This document shows, piece by piece, positions 1 to 7,631 of a stretch of 14,092 nucleotides of DNA. Origin of the DNA: Hyphomicrobiales bacterium (lineage in GTDB: Bacteria > Pseudomonadota > Alphaproteobacteria > Rhizobiales > Afifellaceae); contig JACCSN010000260.1 in NCBI GenBank assembly GCA_013812985.1, forward strand, positions 1-14,092, given 5' to 3'. The notes under the pieces were generated by a model. That model was given only the letters and a program-made list of their open reading frames with translations. It made no database searches and was not told the DNA's origin. Position 1 is the stretch's first letter. Each line of letters begins with the position of its first letter. The position numbers were made by a program, and so were the translations under genes.

Positions 1-208
1 CCAGGAAGCCGTGCCGGTTGCCGCCGTAATCGACGAAGGCGGCCTGCAGGGACGGTTCGACCCGGGTGACCTTGGCTAGGTAGATATTGCCCCTGAGCTG
101 CTGGCGATCAGCCGCCTCGAAATCGAACTCCTCAACCCGGTTGCCGCGCAGGATGACCACCCGGGTCTCCTCCGGGTGGGTCGCATCGATAAGCATCTTG
201 TTTGACAT
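1..208 (-). CDS. rne: Ribonuclease E/G, N-terminal fragment (cut by left edge)
   Basis: The endoribonuclease RNase E starts mRNA decay and processes rRNA and tRNA precursors, usually as the scaffold of the degradosome. Only the first 69 codons are present. They begin MSNKMLIDATHPEETRVV, continue with RGNRVEEFDFE and RGNIYLAKVTRVEPSLQAAF, and end in DYGGNRHGFL. This is the conserved start of alphaproteobacterial RNase E entering the S1 domain (from about residue 37). The ATG at 208-206 is preceded by GGAG (222-219 on this strand) at 10-nt spacing, which supports the start. The catalytic Asp residues, Zn-link and C-terminal scaffold lie outside the window, so RNase E cannot be strictly separated from RNase G. 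The long N-terminal match and the divergent amiC neighbour favour rne. Regulation through the leader is likely (see the hairpin at 219-260). Confidence 0.93.
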   Translation of the reverse strand, partial: MSNKMLIDATHPEETRVVILRGNRVEEFDFEAADRQQLRGNIYLAKVTRVEPSLQAAFVDYGGNRHGFL

Positions 209-218
209 GGATTAAAAG

Positions 219-260
219 CTCCGGACCCGCGCGCAGAACGCCGCGCACTGAAGCGGGTCC
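219..260 (-). promoter_or_regulatory. rne leader stem-loop abutting the Shine-Dalgarno
   Basis: An 8-bp perfect inverted repeat (GGACCCGC at 223-230, GCGGGTCC at 253-260) encloses an inner GCGC/GCGC pairing (231-234 with 243-246) and an 8-nt loop, with six unpaired bases (247-252) on one side. In rne mRNA the 3' side of the stem ends at 223 and the ribosome-binding GGAG occupies 222-219, so the hairpin touches the SD. E. coli rne is autoregulated through hairpins in its leader. A similar role here is inference from position and stability, not from sequence homology. Confidence 0.5.
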
Positions 261-681
261 CATATTGTTGAAACGGGAGAATTCCGCCGCATGCTGGTTC
301 CGCGGGACGGCAGGATTGCAGTCGCGAAGCAACGGGCCGTGGGCCTGGCTTTCACGGTCTGGGGCAATCCTGCGGCGCCGGAAGTTCATCGGCAGACCTC
401 TCGGGCAAGCGGGACAATAAAATCCCATGATCGAAGCCGTTGCGTTTTTGGAGCAGCGGCCCGTCTTCGACCCGGGCACGTTCCGGCAGATCAGGGCTGG
501 CGAATGGGTCGCGTCACGTCCGAGCCGGGGGGACGGCCAAGGAGGAATCCGTCAAGTCCTTATTATGAACGACCGGCAATGATTGCAAGAGACGTGACGT
601 GGGTTTTCTTGGGACGGTAAAGCCAGTGCCTTGTCTCCGCCTCACAGACAGGCGATGGACGCGGACGAGGAATCCCGCCCC
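261..681. other. Divergent rne-amiC intergenic region, no gene seen
   Basis: No recognisable protein or RNA gene was found in these 421 nt. Open frames of about 70-115 codons exist on both strands, but they overlap one another and look arbitrary. The region must hold the promoters of both neighbours. The best candidate for rne, read leftward, is TTGCAA (588-583), a 15-nt spacer and CATAAT (567-562). That would give a leader of about 350 nt, but the spacer is short and the match weak. A small inverted repeat, TGTCT (632-636) with AGACA (646-650), sits about 30 nt before amiC. GANTC sites occur at 545-549 and 670-674. Confidence 0.5.
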
Positions 682-1845
682 ATGCTTCGCAAGCTGCTAA
701 TCCTGACCCTAGCCGTTCTTTCCGGCCCGGCCGCCGCCAACACCGTTTCCGACATGCGGGTGGTGGGTGACGCCGAGCGGACCCGCTTCGTGGTGGACCT
801 GCAAAAGAACCCGGATTTCGGCCTCTTGCGGCTGGCCAGTCCCTATCGGCTCGTCATCGACATGCCAAAGGTGGAGTTCCGGGAACTCGCCAAGGCGAGC
901 GAGGGGAGGGGCCTGATCAGCGAGTTTCGCTACGGGCTGATCGCGCCGGGCAAGGCGCGAATCGTGCTCGACCTTTCAGGCCCGGTGGAGATCGTGAACA
1001 CATTCGTCCTCGATCCGGTCGAATCGGAGCCGAGCCGCCTGGTGATCGACATGATCCCGACCACCGCGTCGGCGTTCGAGGTCGCTGCCGCGCAGGACCG
1101 GCCGGATCGGTCCACGACCGCCTCGATCGCGCCCACCGCGGTCGATCCCTCCGGGCCCCCGGTCGTCGTCATCGATCCCGGCCATGGCGGGATCGATTCC
1201 GGCGCGATCGGCGCGGATGGGCTCCTGGAGAAGGACGTGACGCTGCAGTTCGCGGTGGAGCTGGCGCGTCAGCTCAAGCTCCGCGCCAAGCTGCAGCCGG
1301 TTCTGACCCGCAGCGGCGACGATTTTCTCTCGCTTGGCGAACGGGTGGAGGTCGCCCAGCGCCACCATGCCGCCTTCTTCGTCTCCGTGCATGCCGACAG
1401 CGTCGCTGAGGATTACGTGCGCGGGGCGACCGTCTACACCCTGTCGGACGACGCCTCCGACGCCCTCGCCGCCGCCATGGCGGAGCGGGAGAATCGCTCC
1501 GACGTGCTGGCCGGCCTTGCGCTGGACGATCAGCCCGACGATGTGGCGGATATCCTCTTCGACCTGACCAGGCGGGAGACCAAGAACCTTGCCATCCGCT
1601 TCGCCAGGGCGCTTGTCGATGACCTGGACGGGGCCATTCCGCTGAACGCCAATCCCTGGCGGCGGGCCGCTTTCCGCGTGTTGAAGGCCCCGGACGTGCC
1701 ATCGGTTCTGCTGGAGCTTGGCTATCTGTCGAACAAGGAGGACGAGTCGTTGTTTCGCGCCGAGGGTTGGCCGGCTTCGCACGCCACGAAAATCGCGGTG
1801 GCTATCGAGGAATTCTTCGGCGAGAGCGTGACGGCGGGTCAGTGA
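682..1845 (+). CDS. amiC: N-acetylmuramoyl-L-alanine amidase (AMIN + Amidase_3), periplasmic
   Basis: This zinc amidase cuts the bond between MurNAc and the stem L-Ala and helps separate daughter-cell peptidoglycan. The product is 387 aa. A signal peptide covers residues 1-19 (MLRKLLILTLAVLSGPAAA, cleavage before Asn20). An AMIN domain, which targets septal peptidoglycan, spans about 21-125, followed by a low-complexity linker (about 126-158) and the catalytic Amidase_3 domain from about 160 to 383. Expected zinc ligands are visible: His168 in DPGHGG, Glu183 in LLEKD and His237 in SVHAD. The catalytic Glu345 lies in LLELGYLSN. I chose the ATG at 682 because GAGG (667-670) lies upstream and the signal peptide starts cleanly; an in-frame start at 631 would add 17 polar residues before it. 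A 168-nt gap to mrcA allows co-transcription or a separate promoter. The exact paralogue name (AmiA/B/C) is by convention. Confidence 0.93.
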   Translation: MLRKLLILTLAVLSGPAAANTVSDMRVVGDAERTRFVVDLQKNPDFGLLRLASPYRLVIDMPKVEFRELAKASEGRGLISEFRYGLIAPGKARIVLDLSGPVEIVNTFVLDPVESEPSRLVIDMIPTTASAFEVAAAQDRPDRSTTASIAPTAVDPSGPPVVVIDPGHGGIDSGAIGADGLLEKDVTLQFAVELARQLKLRAKLQPVLTRSGDDFLSLGERVEVAQRHHAAFFVSVHADSVAEDYVRGATVYTLSDDASDALAAAMAERENRSDVLAGLALDDQPDDVADILFDLTRRETKNLAIRFARALVDDLDGAIPLNANPWRRAAFRVLKAPDVPSVLLELGYLSNKEDESLFRAEGWPASHATKIAVAIEEFFGESVTAGQ

Positions 1846-1871
1846 CAGGCGGACATTGCCAGCCGTTGCAG

Positions 1872-1956
1872 AATCACAACAACGACCCACCATTTGCGCC
1901 TCTGTGATTTGACGGATCGCGCCGACCGGGCCATGCCCTAGTTTGATCATAAAACT
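1872..1956. promoter_or_regulatory. Inverted repeats in the amiC-mrcA gap, possible operators
   Basis: The 168-nt gap before mrcA holds two short inverted repeats: AATCACA (1872-1878) with TGTGATT (1903-1909), and AGTTT (1940-1944) with AAACT (1952-1956) around a TGATCA core. The stretch is more AT-rich than the flanking genes, as expected of a promoter region. Neither repeat is followed by a T-run, so a terminator after amiC is unlikely. I do not recognise the binding site of any named regulator; the 5-bp repeat could be chance. Confidence 0.25.
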
Positions 1957-2013
1957 GACCGATGGCCACGGCACGTTCGGATTGCCTGATTTGAGACAAG
2001 GCGCTTCTCACGC

Positions 2014-4443
2014 ATGCTGTTGAGAATTTTCGGCTACATATTCGGGATTGGGGCCTTCATGCTGCTGTGTCTCGCCGTGGCCGCGGGCGTTCTCCTGCAG
2101 ATGTTCAATTCCGATCTGCCGGATTACGACCGATTGGCCAAATACGAGCCGCCGGTGATGACGCGCATTCACGCCGCCAACGGCGAGCTGGTGGCCGAGC
2201 ATGCGAAGGAACGGCGGCTTTACCTGCCCATCCAGGCTGTGCCGGACCTGATCAAGGCCGCCTTCCTTTCGGCCGAGGACAAGAACTTCTACGAGCACAG
2301 CGGGGTGGATGTCGTCGGGGTGGCGAGAGCCGTAGCCGTCAACATCAAGAACCGCGGGTCGGGCAAGCGCCCGGTCGGCGCGTCCACGATCACCCAGCAG
2401 GTGGCCAAGAACTTCCTGCTCACCAACGAGCTGTCCTACGAACGCAAGATCAAGGAGGCGCTCCTCGCGCTGCGCATTGAGCAGGCTTATTCGAAGGACA
2501 AGATTTTCGAGCTTTATCTCAACGAGATCTATCTCGGGCTCGGCTCGTACGGCGTCGCGGCCGCAGCGCTCAATTATTTCGACAAGCCGGTCAATCAGCT
2601 GACAATCGCCGAGGCGGCCTATCTGGCCGCCTTGCCCAAGGCGCCGGAAAACTACAACCCGTTTCGCGCCAAGGACCGCGCGGTCGAGCGGCGCAACTGG
2701 GTCGTCGATCGCATGGTCGAGAACGGCTATATCCGCGTCGCCGACGGCGATGCCGCCAAGGCAAGCCCGCTCGACGTGACCGTCCGTCCCGTTGGCAATT
2801 ACCTTTTCGCCTCCGAGTTCTTCGCTGAGGAGGTGCGGCGCAACCTGGTTGAGATGTTCGGCGCCGACAAGCTTTACGAGGGCGGGCTTTCGGTGCGCAC
2901 GACGCTCGATCCGGCGCTGCAGTCCGCGGCGCGCGAGAAGCTCCACGCCGGGTTGATCAAGTTCGACCAGGCGCGCGGCTTCCGTGGCCCGGTGACGAAA
3001 ATCGATACCGCCGGCGATTGGGGCCCGGCGCTGGGCAAGGTCGAGGCGCTTGCCGACGTCCCGGAGTGGCGGCTGGCCGTGGTGCTCGACGCGAGCGGTG
3101 ACGAGGTGGTGGTCGGCCTCCAGCCGGCCCGGCTGGCGTCCGGCGAGCTGGCCGCGGACCGCGACACTGGGGCGATCCCGATCGAGGAGATGAAATGGGC
3201 GGAGCCCGGGCTGAAGGACGTGTCTTCGGTGCTCATGCGCGGCGACGTGGTCTATGTCCAGGAGGTCGCCGAGGCGCCGGGCGAGTGGAAGCTGCGCCAG
3301 CCGCCCGAAATCCAGGGCTCGCTCGTCGCAATGGACCCCTATACGGGCCGCGTACTGGCCATGGTGGGAGGCTTCTCCTACGCCGAGACCGAGTTCAACC
3401 GCGCCACGCAGGCCTGGCGGCAGCCGGGATCGTCGTTCAAGCCCTTCGTCTATGCGGCGGCGCTCGATAACGGCTACACGCCGTCCTCCGTCGTTCTGGA
3501 CGCGCCGGTGGAGATCCGCGCCGGCGACGAGATCTGGCGACCGGAAAATTATGGCGGCAAGTTCTACGGCCCGTCGACGCTCCGGACGGGCATCGAGAAG
3601 TCGCGCAACGTCATGACGGTCCGCCTGGCGCAGGACATGGGCATGCCGCTCATCGTCGAATATTCCAAGCGCTTCGGCATCTACGACGAGCTGGGCGCCT
3701 ACCTGCCGATGTCGCTCGGCGCCGGCGAGACCACGGTGATGCGCATGGTCACCGCCTATGCGACCATCGCCAATGGCGGGCGCAAGATCAACGCAACCCT
3801 CATCGACCGCATCCAGGATCGCTTCGGGCGCACGATCTACCAGCACGACCAGCGCGAATGCGTCGGTTGCGAGGCGGCCGAGTGGACCGGCCAGGCGGAA
3901 CCGGAGCTGGTCGACAACCGCGAGCAGGTGCTTGACCCGATGACCGCCTACCAGATCACCTCCATGATGGAGGGGGTCGTCAAGCGCGGCACGGCAACCG
4001 TGATCCAGGAGGTCGGCAAGCCGATCGCCGGCAAGACCGGCACGACGAACGACGAGAAGGACGCCTGGTTCGTCGGTTTCTCGCCTGACCTGGTCGTTGG
4101 CGTTTTCCTCGGCTACGACCAGCCGCGCGCCATGGGCAAGGGTCAGACGGGCGGCGTGCTCGCCGCGCCGATCTTCGCCGAGTTCATGAAGGTCGCGCTG
4201 AAGGATGCTCCGCCGAAGGAATTCCAGGTGCCGCCCGGCATCGAGCTCATTCCGATCGACCGGCGCACCGGGCTGCAGGCGCAGGGCAGCGGCGATGGCG
4301 TGATCCTGGAGGCCTTCAAGCCAGGCACGGCGCCGCCCTCGACCTATTCCATCATCGGCTACCAGGACCAGATGGGCGTCCCCCAGACGATCTCGCCGGA
4401 AGCCGATCGGGCGGTTGCCACGGGAACGGGCGGCCTCTACTGA
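2014..4443 (+). CDS. mrcA: Penicillin-binding protein 1A, bifunctional transglycosylase/transpeptidase
   Basis: This class A PBP polymerises lipid II into glycan strands and cross-links them in the periplasm. The product is 809 aa, normal for PBP1A. One membrane anchor lies at about residues 5-29. The GT51 domain (about 55-230) shows the catalytic Glu88 in AEDKNFYEHSG, then GASTITQQ (122-129), RKIKEALLA and KDKIFELYLNEIYLG. A PBP1A-type OB-like insert follows (about 311-435). The transpeptidase domain has the SxxK nucleophile Ser473 (SSFK), SRN at 530-532 and KTGT at 674-677, so both active sites look intact. A tail of about 70 residues ends the protein. The ATG at 2014 has only a weak AAGG (1998-2001) at 12-nt spacing, but the residues right after it form the expected anchor. 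A terminator at 4464-4491 follows. Next to amiC it forms a synthesis/hydrolysis pair. Confidence 0.96.
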   Translation: MLLRIFGYIFGIGAFMLLCLAVAAGVLLQMFNSDLPDYDRLAKYEPPVMTRIHAANGELVAEHAKERRLYLPIQAVPDLIKAAFLSAEDKNFYEHSGVDVVGVARAVAVNIKNRGSGKRPVGASTITQQVAKNFLLTNELSYERKIKEALLALRIEQAYSKDKIFELYLNEIYLGLGSYGVAAAALNYFDKPVNQLTIAEAAYLAALPKAPENYNPFRAKDRAVERRNWVVDRMVENGYIRVADGDAAKASPLDVTVRPVGNYLFASEFFAEEVRRNLVEMFGADKLYEGGLSVRTTLDPALQSAAREKLHAGLIKFDQARGFRGPVTKIDTAGDWGPALGKVEALADVPEWRLAVVLDASGDEVVVGLQPARLASGELAADRDTGAIPIEEMKWAEPGLKDVSSVLMRGDVVYVQEVAEAPGEWKLRQPPEIQGSLVAMDPYTGRVLAMVGGFSYAETEFNRATQAWRQPGSSFKPFVYAAALDNGYTPSSVVLDAPVEIRAGDEIWRPENYGGKFYGPSTLRTGIEKSRNVMTVRLAQDMGMPLIVEYSKRFGIYDELGAYLPMSLGAGETTVMRMVTAYATIANGGRKINATLIDRIQDRFGRTIYQHDQRECVGCEAAEWTGQAEPELVDNREQVLDPMTAYQITSMMEGVVKRGTATVIQEVGKPIAGKTGTTNDEKDAWFVGFSPDLVVGVFLGYDQPRAMGKGQTGGVLAAPIFAEFMKVALKDAPPKEFQVPPGIELIPIDRRTGLQAQGSGDGVILEAFKPGTAPPSTYSIIGYQDQMGVPQTISPEADRAVATGTGGLY

Positions 4444-4463
4444 GAAGCATCAAATTCAGTCGG

Positions 4464-4491
4464 GGGCGCGGATGTCCGATCCGCGCCCTTT
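4464..4491 (+). terminator. Intrinsic terminator between mrcA and prfB
   Basis: A perfect 10-bp GC-rich stem (GGGCGCGGAT at 4464-4473, ATCCGCGCCC at 4479-4488) with a 5-nt loop is followed by TTT (4489-4491). It starts 20 nt after the mrcA stop. The U-tract is short, so termination may be partial and prfB may still receive some read-through. The stem ends 7 nt before the prfB SD (4498-4502). It may therefore also act as a leader structure for prfB. Confidence 0.7.
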
Positions 4492-4509
4492 GTCATTGGG
4501 AGTTGCGGG

Positions 4510-5638
4510 ATGCGGGCCGAGATCCAGGTGCTTGTCGACGAGATCCGCGGCGCTGTCGCCCTGATCCGGAGGCATCTTTGACTGGGATGTCGCGGAGCGG
4601 CGCCTCGCCGAGCTGAATGCCCGGGTCGAGGATCCGACCCTCTGGAACAGCCCTGATGACGCCCAAAGCGTCATGCGGGAGCGTCAGCGCCTCGACAGCG
4701 CGATCGCCGCGGTGCGCGAGACGGAGCGGGATCTTGACGACAATATCGGGTTGATCGAGCTCGGCGAGGCGGAAGGCGATCAATCGGTGGTCGCTGACGC
4801 GGAAGCCGCCCTCGCCGGTTTGGCCCGCGAGGCGGCGCGGCGCCAAGTGGAGACGCTCCTGTCCGGCGAAGCGGATTCTAACGACGCCTATCTGGAAATC
4901 CATGCCGGCGCGGGCGGCACCGAGAGCCAGGATTGGGCGCAGATGCTGTTCCGCATGTATGCGCGGTGGGCGGAGCGCCAGGGCTTCAAGGTCGAGACGC
5001 TGGAGTTCCATGACGGCGAGGAGGCGGGCATCAAATCCGCCACCGTCCAGATCACCGGCGCCAACGCCTATGGCTGGCTGAAGACGGAATCGGGCGTGCA
5101 CCGCCTGGTTCGCATCTCGCCCTTCGACAGCAATGCCCGCCGGCACACGAGCTTCGCCAGCGTGTGGGTCTATCCGGTCGTCGACGATTCCATCCAGATC
5201 GACATCAACGAGAGCGATGTCCGCATCGATACGTTCCGGTCGTCAGGGGCGGGCGGCCAGCACGTCAACACGACCGATTCGGCGGTGCGGCTGACGCATA
5301 TCCCGACCGGCATCGCCGTCGCCTGCCAGAACGAGCGCTCGCAGCACAAGAACCGCGCCACGGCCTGGGACATGCTGCGCGCACGCCTTTACGAAGAGGA
5401 GCTGAAGAAGCGCGAAGAGGCCGCGATGGCCACCGAGGCCTCCAAGACCGAGATCGGCTGGGGGCACCAGATCCGCTCTTACGTGCTGCAGCCCTATCAG
5501 CTGGTGAAGGATATGCGGACAGGCATGGAGCACACGACGCCCTCGGAGGTCCTCGACGGCGATCTCGACGGCTTCATGGAAGCCTCTCTGGCGCAGCGCA
5601 TCACGGGCGGAGCTGACGGAGCGGCGGCGGCGGGCTGA
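4510..5638 (+). CDS. prfB: Peptide chain release factor 2, expressed by programmed +1 frameshift
   Basis: RF2 recognises UGA and UAA stop codons and triggers peptide release. Translation starts at ATG 4510 with GGGAG (4498-4502) at 7-nt spacing. It reads 23 codons ending RRHL and meets an in-frame TGA at 4579-4581. A +1 shift at CTT-T then joins the frame that starts with GAC at 4580 ([16 protein letters not shown]). The shifted product is about 375 aa, close to E. coli RF2. It has the stop-recognition tripeptide SPF at residues 203-205 (shared with RF2 rather than the PxT of RF1) and the catalytic GGQ at 248-250 in [16 protein letters not shown]. The N-terminal helical domain covers about 1-105. 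The gene is convergent with the M23 peptidase gene, 16 nt away. Annotators who ignore the shift would call a truncated protein from about 4673. Confidence 0.97.
4567..4582 (+). promoter_or_regulatory. prfB +1 recoding site (autoregulatory frameshift)
   Basis: The string CGGAGGCATCTTTGAC carries every part of the known RF2 shift site: an SD-like GGAGG, a 3-nt spacer, the slippery CTT, the weak stop TGA and a following C. The spacing matches the E. coli site. In the established mechanism low RF2 makes the ribosome pause at UGA and slip forward, which produces RF2, so the protein controls its own level. The SD-like element here is GGAGG rather than AGGGGG. Confidence 0.95.
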
Positions 5639-5654
5639 ACGGGCGCGGGCTCGC

Positions 5655-6962
5655 CTATAGCGCTTGACCAGCTTCAAGATACGGCGTCGGGTCGATCGCC
5701 TGTCCGTCCCGCCGCGTCTCGTAATGGAGATGCGGCCCGGTTGAGCGTCCGGTCGAGCCGACGCGGCCGATCACTTCGCCCGCTTTGATTTCCGCTCCCT
5801 GCTCGACGAGGACCGCGGAAAGATGAGCGTAGCGCGTGCTGACGCCGCCGGCGTGGCGGATTTCCACCATGTTGCCGTAGCCGCCGCTCGGGCCGGCCGA
5901 GACGACCGTGCCGGGCGCGGTGGCGCGGACGCTTGTCCCCGTGGCCGCGACGAAATCCAGCCCTGAATGCAGCGCCGCGCTTCGCAGGAACGGATCCGTC
6001 CGGTAGCCGAATCGGCTTGAGATGGCCGTGCCCCCGACGGGGGCGCGGAGCGGCATCGCAGCGGCGGCGCGATGCAGCGCGGCGATGTCGTCCAGCGTGC
6101 GGTTCAAGATCGCCGTCCGCTCGACGAAGTGCAATGCGCCGGCTGGGATGAATGGGCCGCCCTGAGGCCCCTCCGGCTCAACCGTGGCGATGTTAACGCC
6201 GATTGGCGCGAGAGCGGCCGAAAGCTTGGCGGCTTCGCCCTCGGTCTGATTGCGCAAAGTATCGAGGGCGACCGCCTGCTGCCGCGCTGCGTTCTCCAGC
6301 GAGGATCCGACGCTCAAGAGGAGCGGCTGCAGGTCGCCTCGGAGCTCAAGAGGGCCTTGCGCGTCGGAGGTTCGCATAAGCGTGGCGCGGATCGCATCGT
6401 TTGTTGGCGTTGCGCCCGGAGCATAGCCGAGCGCCGGGTCGAGCAGCCGAGATTTGCTGTGCAGCGCCACAGCGGGCCGGGGGCGCGGCGCGCGGGCCTC
6501 TTCTGTCGAGGCAACCTCGATGCCAATGCCGCGGGCCTTCTCAGCAAGGTCGTCGAGCGCATCCTGGCGGCCCTCGATCTCCGCCTGGCGCCGCAGGAGC
6601 GTCGCGACCTGCTCCTCGACGCCCTGGGCAGCGACGACGTACCGGCTGGTGACGCGGTCGATCTCGGACCTGAGCGCCGCGATGCGATCCTCATAGGCAT
6701 ATTGCATGTTCACCTGGCGCGCCAGCGTGGCGCCAAGGAGGTCGTCCCGGTAGATCAGATAGGCCGTCGCGCCGATATAGGCGGTGAGGCAGAGCGCAAG
6801 CGCCGAGAGGCCGACAGCTGCCGCCCAGGGCCGAACCTTGATGCTGGTGACCTTGCCGTTCCGCGCAAACGTGAGGCAAGGCGGCCTGCGGCTTGGCGAA
6901 AGCGGTCGTTGCTGTGTCGGGTGAACCATGACCGGAACGGAATCGATGCGGAGCCCGATCAT
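5655..6962 (-). CDS. Membrane-anchored coiled-coil M23 (LytM-type) metallopeptidase
   Basis: This is a peptidoglycan endopeptidase of family M23, likely cleaving stem-peptide cross-links from the inner-membrane surface. The product is 435 aa. A basic cytoplasmic N-terminus (1-45) leads into one transmembrane segment (about 46-71) and a heptad-like coiled coil (about 82-142). A variable linker follows, then the M23 domain (about 305-430). The lysostaphin-type metal site is complete: His332 and Asp336 in HSGLD and His413 in HLHYE, with His380 and His411 as the other catalytic histidines. It is therefore predicted active, unlike degenerate EnvC/NlpD amidase activators. The start is uncertain: ATG 6962 lacks a clear SD, and Met12 (6929) is possible. 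It lies 48 nt downstream of bcp on the same strand, so co-transcription is plausible. The N-terminal half resembles DUF5930-type alphaproteobacterial proteins, from memory only. Confidence 0.88.
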   Translation of the reverse strand: MIGLRIDSVPVMVHPTQQRPLSPSRRPPCLTFARNGKVTSIKVRPWAAAVGLSALALCLTAYIGATAYLIYRDDLLGATLARQVNMQYAYEDRIAALRSEIDRVTSRYVVAAQGVEEQVATLLRRQAEIEGRQDALDDLAEKARGIGIEVASTEEARAPRPRPAVALHSKSRLLDPALGYAPGATPTNDAIRATLMRTSDAQGPLELRGDLQPLLLSVGSSLENAARQQAVALDTLRNQTEGEAAKLSAALAPIGVNIATVEPEGPQGGPFIPAGALHFVERTAILNRTLDDIAALHRAAAAMPLRAPVGGTAISSRFGYRTDPFLRSAALHSGLDFVAATGTSVRATAPGTVVSAGPSGGYGNMVEIRHAGGVSTRYAHLSAVLVEQGAEIKAGEVIGRVGSTGRSTGPHLHYETRRDGQAIDPTPYLEAGQAL

Positions 6963-7010
6963 GATTCGTCAAGGTTAACAGATTCTTCCAGCGTCAGCTT
7001 CTGCGCGACA

Positions 7011-7496
7011 TCAGCCTGTCGTGCCGGCGATCACCCGCGTGGTGTCGAGCACGTCCTCCACATGGCCGGGCACCTTCACATTGCGCCACGCCTTGGCGAT
7101 CACGCCGTCACGGTCGACAAGAAAAGTCGATCGATCGACGCCCATGTATTTTCGCCCATACATCGACTTCTCAATCCACACGCCATAGGCTTCCGCCACC
7201 TTTTTCTCGCCGTCGACGGCGAGTGTGATGCCGAGCTCGTATTTCGCCTTGAACTTGTCGTGGCTGCGCTGGTCGTCGGGCGAGATGCCGAGGATCAGGG
7301 TTTGCATCGAATCGAATTCAGCCTTCTTTTCGCTGAAACCGATCGCCTCCTTTGTGCAGCCTGTCGTATCGTCCTTTGGATAGAAGTAGAGCACGACCGG
7401 GAAGCCGCGCCGGTCGGCGAGCCGGAACCTCCCGCCGCCATCGGTCGGCAGCTCGAAATCGGGAGCGGCGTCCCCTTCGCGAAGCGTTGCTGTCAT
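7011..7496 (-). CDS. bcp: Thioredoxin-dependent thiol peroxidase, Bcp/PrxQ family, single cysteine
   Basis: This cytoplasmic peroxiredoxin reduces H2O2 and organic hydroperoxides. At 161 aa it has the family's usual size. The peroxidatic Cys47 lies in YPKDDTTGCTKEA (39-51), next to the expected Thr44. Position 52, which holds the resolving cysteine five residues on in E. coli Bcp, is Ile, and no other Cys exists in the protein. It must therefore use a 1-Cys mechanism with an outside thiol. The start at 7496 is supported by AAGGAAAGGA at 5-nt spacing. A perfect hairpin (7516-7535) lies in its leader, and it is divergent from the YhdP-like gene. The M23 peptidase gene follows 48 nt downstream and may share its transcript. 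Confidence 0.95.
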   Translation of the reverse strand: MTATLREGDAAPDFELPTDGGGRFRLADRRGFPVVLYFYPKDDTTGCTKEAIGFSEKKAEFDSMQTLILGISPDDQRSHDKFKAKYELGITLAVDGEKKVAEAYGVWIEKSMYGRKYMGVDRSTFLVDRDGVIAKAWRNVKVPGHVEDVLDTTRVIAGTTG

Positions 7497-7515
7497 GACG
7501 TTCCTTTCCTTCTGC

Positions 7516-7535
7516 GCGGTTCAACACAGAACCGC
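7516..7535 (-). promoter_or_regulatory. Perfect hairpin in the bcp leader
   Basis: GCGGTTC (7516-7522) and GAACCGC (7529-7535) are perfect reverse complements around a 6-nt loop. The stem ends about 4 nt before the AAGGAAAGGA Shine-Dalgarno stretch of bcp. It could be an mRNA leader structure or a protein-binding palindrome. There is no T-run, so it is not a terminator. It does not match the OxyR, PerR or Fur sites I know. Confidence 0.45.
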
Positions 7536-7580
7536 CATTCTCGTCTGGCTCGTGGGCCGGCGCTGAACTAGCATATTGAA

Positions 7581-7593
7581 TCAGATGATCTGA
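7581..7593. promoter_or_regulatory. Perfect 13-bp palindrome in the bcp / YhdP-like divergent promoter region
   Basis: TCAGATGATCTGA is symmetric about one central base (6+1+6) and sits mid-way in the 135-nt divergent gap, inside its most AT-rich part (about 7567-7593). This is where an operator controlling one or both genes would be expected. The regulator is unknown. A 13-bp match can arise by chance, so confidence is modest. Confidence 0.35.
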
Positions 7594-7631
7594 GCGGGCC
7601 GCAGCGAGGCGCCGGTGCGACCGGAAGGGAC

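Noticed and set aside
291..620. Open frame of 109 codons on the plus strand in the rne-amiC gap, with another of 115 codons opposite (132-479).
   Set aside because: Neither has a recognisable domain. The second overlaps the rne start. GC-rich DNA gives such frames by chance, and both are rich in Arg, Pro and Gly as shadow frames are.
2008..3846. 612-codon open frame on the minus strand, antisense to mrcA.
   Set aside because: Its composition (Arg, His, Asp, Leu rich) is that of a complementary-strand shadow, and mrcA has all family motifs on the other strand.
4510..4581. Early TGA in prfB as evidence of a pseudogene.
   Set aside because: The stop lies in a perfect recoding context (GGAGG, CTT, TGA, C) and the shifted frame gives a full-length RF2.
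5663..5678. Small inverted repeat CTTGA/TCAAG near the prfB-M23 junction as a terminator.
   Set aside because: It is only 5 bp, AT-containing, inside the M23 coding end, and has no T-run on either strand.
6072..7571. 499-codon plus-strand frame across the M23 and bcp genes.
   Set aside because: It runs antisense to two genes with complete catalytic motifs, spans their gap, and shows no domain.
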